Assembly: GCA_964035795.1 (NCBI GenBank)
Contig: OZ038322.1
Coordinates: 1,986,979-2,050,978 of the forward strand
DNA length: 64,000 bases
Direction of reading: 5' to 3'
Origin: Pterobdella sp. o SKG-2022
Taxonomy: Eukaryota > Annelida > Clitellata > Hirudinida > Piscicolidae
In this document: positions 58,300 through 64,000 of the stretch, piece by piece
Position numbering within the stretch: position 1 is the stretch's first letter
Layout: the number at the start of each line of letters is the position of its first letter
Program-made: the position numbers and the translations under genes
The notes under the pieces: generated by a model
Databases searched by the model: none
Seen by the model: the letters and a program-made list of their open reading frames with translations, nothing else
Told to the model about the DNA's origin: nothing

Positions 58300-60980
58300 C
58301 TCTATAGTACTCTATAGCAGAAAATCTTCATACCTGATTCTCAGATTTTTTCATTCCATCGTTACCATCCTACCTTCATTATTTCTCTCAAATCACCTAA
58401 TCTACCAGCCACTGACTCCACATTCAGACTTTTCATTTATTTCTGGTATTTTCTCCAAGTTCCAAAGCATTTTCTTATCATTGGCATTTCTTTGCAAAAA
58501 TGTTGACGTCAGATGTTCTTTTTGGCGTAAGCATACAACAATTCATAATTTAAATGTTTCACAATTACATATAATGAATGACAATTTTGAGTTGAAAATA
58601 TTGAAAATTCAAGTGAAAAGTTATTACTACAATTTGCTTTCTCATGTTAATCTTTATCCAAACGATATTTCATAACTCAGTTTTTTTTATAATTTTTATT
58701 ATAGTTTTTAGTATTGTGAATTATTTTCGTTTCCATCAAGTTCTGATGTTTGTAAACTTTTTGTGGATTTCATTACTAAACCGTTAAAGGTTCAAAGCAA
58801 AGTACAGGCAGATGCTCCACTCGGATTGAAATCTATTTTAAAATATGAATAAAAACAGATACCATTTTTAAACTTTTCATTCGCAAAGCTTTGCAGTTTT
58901 TGGCTCAGTGACACTCGTCGCAACAGATTTAATTTCAATACGATTAGCAATTCTTATAATAAATATGACGTCATTACAAAGCTTTTTAAATTCTGTCAAT
59001 CAAGCCATGTGCGAAAGAATAAAAACCAACAAAAATAATCACAAACATCAAATAAAAAATGCCGATTATGTTCAAATAAAAATTAAGAAACGAACATAAT
59101 AAGAAGACAGCCGTATAAACATTTGCAAGCTGCTCACCACACCATACATATTCAATAACATCAAAGCCTCACGCACAACCATTGATGAGTTGATATATGC
59201 GCATTCGGCAATTGTTATGCATTCATTCAAAATTTGTCGAATTTATGCCACCTTCGTATCTTCTTGGATATGAAAATGTTGGGAAAGCGTAAGCAAGCAG
59301 TTTAATATGAAATCAAGCAGAAGAAAATAATTGCCTTGAGGTGGCAACAGCTTTATGATGTTTAATCAGTACAAAATGTAGTTTGAAAGATTAAGCAGGT
59401 GTGTGAATGAGTGTACAATAGAGAAACTAATCAGGCAAATTAATTGGAAAAATAACAAAAATATAATCTAGAGAAATTTGGAAAGCGAACCATTCAAAAC
59501 ACGTGGCTGGAAAGTGAAACAAGTTTGTTATTATTTAACTTATAGCACTTCTCAGTAAGCCTACTTTCTTTATGATGTGAAACAACCTTACACATCTGCA
59601 TGAGAAAGAAACACGCGTTGTTTTTTCTAGTACTCTTATTTTTGTACAATAATTATTTGGTCCTGTGAACTGCCGAAGTTCATGTCACTGAATTCTCACT
59701 TGTAGTTGCTTTTTGATGAGCTTCCAAAAGAATTTTTTATGGTTTCCAATTTGAATCAACTTTAATTCTTATAATCTTTAAAATGAAGTGTGTTTCAGAT
59801 ACATTCATAACTTTTAAATTTCCATAAATCCCCTCTCACTCTGAATCCTTAGTTACGTGATTGAGAAATTTTAAAAATAATATGTGCATAAAATCATTGT
59901 ATTTGTCATTTCAGAAAAAACATGAACGAAAAATTAATAAAGCTAGCATTTTATTATAAAGTTAAAATTTTCAAAAATATTTAGTTTTCTTTTAAAAATA
60001 GATTCAGGGTTTCGATGAAATTGCACAGTAATCTTAACAAAAGACATTCAAAAAGGCAATAAATTGAATCTAACATAATTTTAAATGGCAAATTGAAAGT
60101 TTTTTGGAAGACATGCTGCACGAAGTGAAAACAGACACGCAAAGACATCAATTGTAATATGAAATATAACTGGCAGTGATAAAAAGTGACGAATGAACAA
60201 AATTGGAGGGATATATAACAAAATAAAGAAAGGATGGGTACATTAAAGATTGGAAGTCTAAATAATAGTAACAAGTGGGTAATCTGATGTAGTCAAGTGA
60301 GATGCAGAGAAAAGTGAGAGGGGGTGCCTGCGTTGAGTGCATAATTTAGAGCTTCGTTAAATTTGTTAACATTAACCTTCTTTATGTTTTTGTGGTGAAC
60401 ATTTGGAAGATACACAAAATTGAACTGCTTCCCAATTGAGTTTTGTGGCTCACCTGTTTAAAATTTAACCAGCTATATTTTATTTCATGTAACCAACTCA
60501 CAGAAGTTTTGTGTAAAAACATAGAAGCTGCAAAATAATTATGCTTTGTGGGAAACATTATTGATCTGTGTGAAAAGTGCTTGATCAGTGAATCGTCACC
60601 TGACGATGAATATATGCAATCATTTAGCATTTTGTGTTAACAAAGAAGCATATTTAATAAGGGGCAGAAAAACACTGCGACATCCAAAAAAAACAGAATT
60701 AAGGCTAAACACGAATGTGTTTCTTTGTGTGTATGTGTTTGTGGGTGTGTGTGTGTGTAGTTTTGAGCACGTTTCAAATGGCTCCCGTTAATTTCAAATT
60801 TTATTCAAGTTAGCATTGAAAGTTTTAGTCAAAAATTAGTATAAAAACTTATAAATACATAATAAACATTTTTTCTTCAAATTCATATGCTTAACTTTGC
60901 TTTTTTTTTTTTTTTAACCGTCAAATTTAAAAATAAACAAAATTGTTTGAATTGTTTGGAATAATCAAAAATAAAAGATA
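58300..60980. other. Unassigned intergenic sequence
   Basis: Long stretch without recognised exons or elements. Open frames here are short and compositionally random. A short GT-rich run is at 60725-60760. Confidence 0.45.
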
Positions 60981-60984
60981 CCTT

Positions 60985-61900
60985 CTTATTTTCTTGAACT
61001 TGCGAGAGTACCTAGCACACTGAAAGCATTTCCTCTCTGAATGGCCATACTTATAGCTTGAAGAAGGAAGGAGGTTGACCGCGGTTCTCCTGTTTCTTGA
61101 GCTATTTTTTTCCCGATCTCTCTTATTAATCTTAGTCTGTTTGGACCCCAAGAACCAAAAGTTTCAACTCCAATTGGTATAACTTCATAATCCGCTGAAA
61201 GGTTGCGGTATTTTGTCAGCTTAGCTGTCTCCGCGCTTTCAACTACTTTTCCTGGAATAGCTGAAAAAATTTGTATGTGGCTGGGGCTGATAGTGTCACT
61301 ACAAATGAAACCCCACACCATAGTACGACCATTTTTCCAATTTTCATCCCATCTAGACGTTTTCCATCAGAACGAGATACACCATTTGGTTCAAGAATCT
61401 AAGGTATATGGGCTGATGACAGAGCTCTCTTTATTATGTCATTTATTTGAGCATGTTGGGAAAATCTTCCAGCACACTTTCTACAACTGAGACCATGCAC
61501 TCCCGATTGATCCACTCTAGTGCCGCAGACACAAGTATGAGAAATCCACAAGGGTGAGCCTAAACGTAAAGCGCAGCTGATCCTTAGTTGAGATCTGTTC
61601 ATCTTCAAACCCAAGGAAGCTTTAGGAGTGTCATTGAGCCAAGAAAAGGTTTGTTTTGAAGAGACAGCCAGCAGCCCCGCTTTTTCTAAATCTGATGTCG
61701 AACTTGAAATCAGCTTTTCATGCTTCAGCTTGGCATACTGCATAACCCAGGCAGCTTGAACAATAGGATTACCTAGAAAACTGCTGTTATTTCCAATTTT
61801 TTCTAAATAAAGAATCTTAACAGAGGATAGAAATGCAGGAAGCGATAAGTCTACCGCTGATCTTACTTCCAGCCCTCCTAGGGCTACAGGCAAAGTTGAT
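60985..61900 (-). mobile_element. Retroelement C-terminal region with Cys/His motif and nuclease-like end
   Basis: The minus frame 61893-61399 reads LGGLEVRSAVDLSLPAFLSS, then LRISCALRLGSPLW, TCVCGTRVDQSGVHGLSCRK (C-x-C…H-x-x-x-C) and HAQINDIIKRALSSAHIP. After a stop the frame 61321-60986 carries YEVIPIGVETFGSWGPNRL, then GKKIAQETGEPRSTSFLLQA and ISMAIQRGNAFSVLGT. I recognise this whole block as the usual downstream half of a retroelement protein common in marine invertebrates ('LRLG…HxCxCG…HGLxC', 'KRPDG', 'vPvAVETLGxWG…TGExRSTxFLxQRISxAIQRGNAxSvLGT'). The Cys/His motif followed by a 'pDg' region suggests a restriction-like endonuclease, but that is inference. Only about one stop and one frameshift are seen. 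Confidence 0.8.
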
Positions 61901-61904
61901 TGAG

Positions 61905-62450
61905 TCCAATTTCTGAAAGTTTGATGTTGAAAACTTTTTCAAAAGATGTTTTTAATAAAGCGTCATATTCTTTTAAAACTTTAAAATTGAAGCATGGAGC
62001 AGAACGGAGAAGGGAGGTCAATTTAGGAATTGAAAAACTATGTTTTAAAAGAAAAAAAACTTAGCTTTTGTGTAACTAGAACATTGACCTACTTACCAAA
62101 TAAAAGTGAATCGAAGAACTTAATCAAAAATTTGATTAAGCAAACAGCAACTTCAATAAGAAAAAGTTACAAAAAATAGTAAAATAAATAAATTTAAAAT
62201 AACAGACAACTCAAAAAAAACTGAAGAAAAAATCTGCGCTAAGTGGATCACTAGCCAGGCTGAAAAAGAGAAAGCCCACAGCAAAGACCCTATGATAAAA
62301 GAAATCAAAGAACAAGGCTCGGATGTTGGAATGTGCGAAGTTTTGGCAACCCACCCAAATTTAATTTCAAGAAGCAGGGGTTGCACAACCAAATGAAGAA
62401 AGAATTCATGGTGCACCTACTACGCAGTAAAAAAGCACATGAAGTCAAGT
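61905..62450. other. Unassigned intergenic sequence
   Basis: Purine-rich on the + strand; no recognised coding content. Confidence 0.4.
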
Positions 62451-62451
62451 G

Positions 62452-62452
<1 letters not shown>

Positions 62453-62520
<68 letters not shown>

Positions 62521-62530
62521 TGTGTGCGCG
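62453..62530 (+). repeat. (GT)n dinucleotide microsatellite
   Basis: About 30 uninterrupted GT units, then GGTGTGTGTGCGCGTG. The minus-strand His/Thr repeat frames across it are artefacts of the repeat. Confidence 0.97.
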
Positions 62531-62534
62531 TGTT

Positions 62535-64000
62535 TGCTTGTTTGTGTAATTTTAAACAATATATTTTTCTTAAAATCCTACATTGCAATATATTAAGCCA
62601 GATATAGCTAATGCTGACATAGTTCTGTGGCAAGCTTCATGCCCGGAAAGTCATTATGGGGGCTTAAATGATTTGGCGAAATGTGTGTGGGAAAGGGCAT
62701 TTAGCGTTTAATTGAGGTGCAGATACATGACTGAAAATTAAAGACTTGTACTAGTATCAAATTTTCTCTTATACTGAAATCCATAAGAGTTAATGAGGAT
62801 GAAATTTGTATTGATATATAGTTATTAAGAAAGTGTTTTTTGTTTTCTTTCCATTTGCGGCAAATGAACGCCTATTTTGAGATTCTTTTATAACCAATGA
62901 GGCTTTGAGAAGCCAGAACATTTCATAATTTAGCTTTTTGTTGATTGAAATAAAGTATAAAATTTTAAAACGTAGAACTTCAAAAATGGTTCACATTAAA
63001 TATTTTGTGTGAAACAGATTCAAAAGCTTGTATGTTTTGTCGGTTGTTATGTCTGAGGTGCGTCTGCGAGCGTACATCGCTGGATCAATATCCCGTACGA
63101 TGGAACAAACTTCTTTAGAAAATATAAAAAGTTCCCGTTTTAATTTAATAGCAATTAAATTAAAATTATACAAATACACTGAAATTTGACGATATTATTT
63201 TTAAAATGCTTTTTCTGCGAAGGTGAACCAAAGACCCTCCACGAAACTCAATTTAATTTTGAAATAATCCTCAATAATCTTAATATAATTTCAAGTGTTC
63301 TTTTGCTACTCAGAGTAAAGAGCTTTTGTGCGCCTTATCTGCCATTTTCTCAAACTCCTCTCAAATCAATAGGTCCTCTCTCTTCATAGTTTGATTTTAT
63401 AATACAATGGAGGTTTGCGATGTTCTTCAAAACCATCCCCATCTATATCTTTCTCAATTTTTCTGGTAGTTGAATAAGTTTCTAGTTTTTACGCAACTTT
63501 GTTAGATAACTTCATGGATCCTCATTATACAGTTTCATCATTGCAATTGCTAGCGAACGTTGCGCCATGTTCAATGAGAAACATCATTTTAATTTGCAAG
63601 TTTCCATCAATGTTTTAATATTCTTGTTTATATAATGACCTATCATCTTCCTATAGTTGGTGAGTTTTCATTGTGAGGGGCTAGCTGTTGAAAGTGTAAT
63701 GTGACCCATGACTTCTTTCCATAGCCACTTTTATATCACTCTTAAATGAAAATATCAGCAAAAATAAATAAAAGTGAAAATCATTTTAAGAATGAAAAAT
63801 GCTGTTTTTGAAATTTCTATTGTGAAGATGAATATTATTATTATTATTCATAGTGTATTTATCTCATGTATTTGTACAAACGTTTGTTAAATAAGGTAAA
63901 GATGCAGTGCACAAGTTAGTTAGTGATAAAAAAGTAACATAACTTGAAAAAATTTTTTAGAGAACAACATGATAAGTGGCACACAAGGTGCAGGGTGGCA
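62535..64000. other. Unassigned end of window; one possible exon on the minus strand
   Basis: At about 63113-63020 the minus strand reads EVCSIVRDIDPAMYARRRTS, then DITTDKTYKLLNLF, directly after a possible acceptor CTAAAG. It has higher GC than its surroundings. I do not recognise it and it may be chance. The rest is AT-rich. Confidence 0.25.

Noticed and set aside
62445..62633. His/Thr-repeat protein on the minus strand
   Set aside because: The frame is produced by the (GT)n microsatellite.
1..64000. CRISPR array, phage, operons or riboswitches
   Set aside because: The tandem arrays are simple microsatellites, the genes have introns and polyadenylation signals, and all features fit an animal nuclear genome.

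Overview
This window is an AT-rich (roughly 70 % by eye) animal nuclear sequence. Coding sequence is broken into short exons with GT/AG borders. I can assemble four host genes, all on the + strand. No prokaryotic operon, CRISPR array or phage is visible. A tryptophan hydroxylase, an ITPK1-type inositol phosphate kinase, a cilium-type MORN-repeat protein and an M14 carboxypeptidase point to a metazoan, probably an invertebrate. Three Penelope-like elements, CR1- and other LINE-like non-LTR elements, and a piggyBac element fit that, but I cannot name the species. All gene models rest on reading the sequence, checking intron phase and comparing with remembered family sequences; no search was run.

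Host genes in order: (1) the 3' part of a metallocarboxypeptidase of the CPE/CPN/CPD type (about 1854-6822); its 5' exons lie upstream of the window. (2) A 24-kb inositol-tetrakisphosphate 1-kinase gene (10621-34768) with seven exons found and one or two missing. (3) A short MORN-repeat gene similar to RSPH1 (36366-37435). (4) A tryptophan hydroxylase (about 41895-48529, possibly from 38125), in which the catalytic domain is complete exon by exon. The last 15 kb (48.6-64 kb) holds no host gene that I can recognise.

Between and inside the genes the window is crowded with decayed mobile elements. The large ITPK1 introns hold LINE remnants, two Penelope-like fragments and a piggyBac element with visible terminal inverted repeats and TTAA target sites. 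A TPH intron holds the longest Penelope-like element. A tRNA-derived SINE family with readable A and B boxes recurs, and its 3' tail resembles that of the CR1-like LINEs. A family of AT-rich foldback repeats (MITE-like) is scattered throughout, and halves of it flank both the piggyBac and the TPH-intron Penelope element.

The most unusual feature is a perfect 988-bp (CCTA)247 array whose last base is the A of a splice-acceptor AG: the microsatellite itself is the 3' end of a carboxypeptidase intron. I found no evidence of a wholly new biological system. The observations worth pursuing concern intron/repeat architecture, nested transposition, and missing or very small exons.
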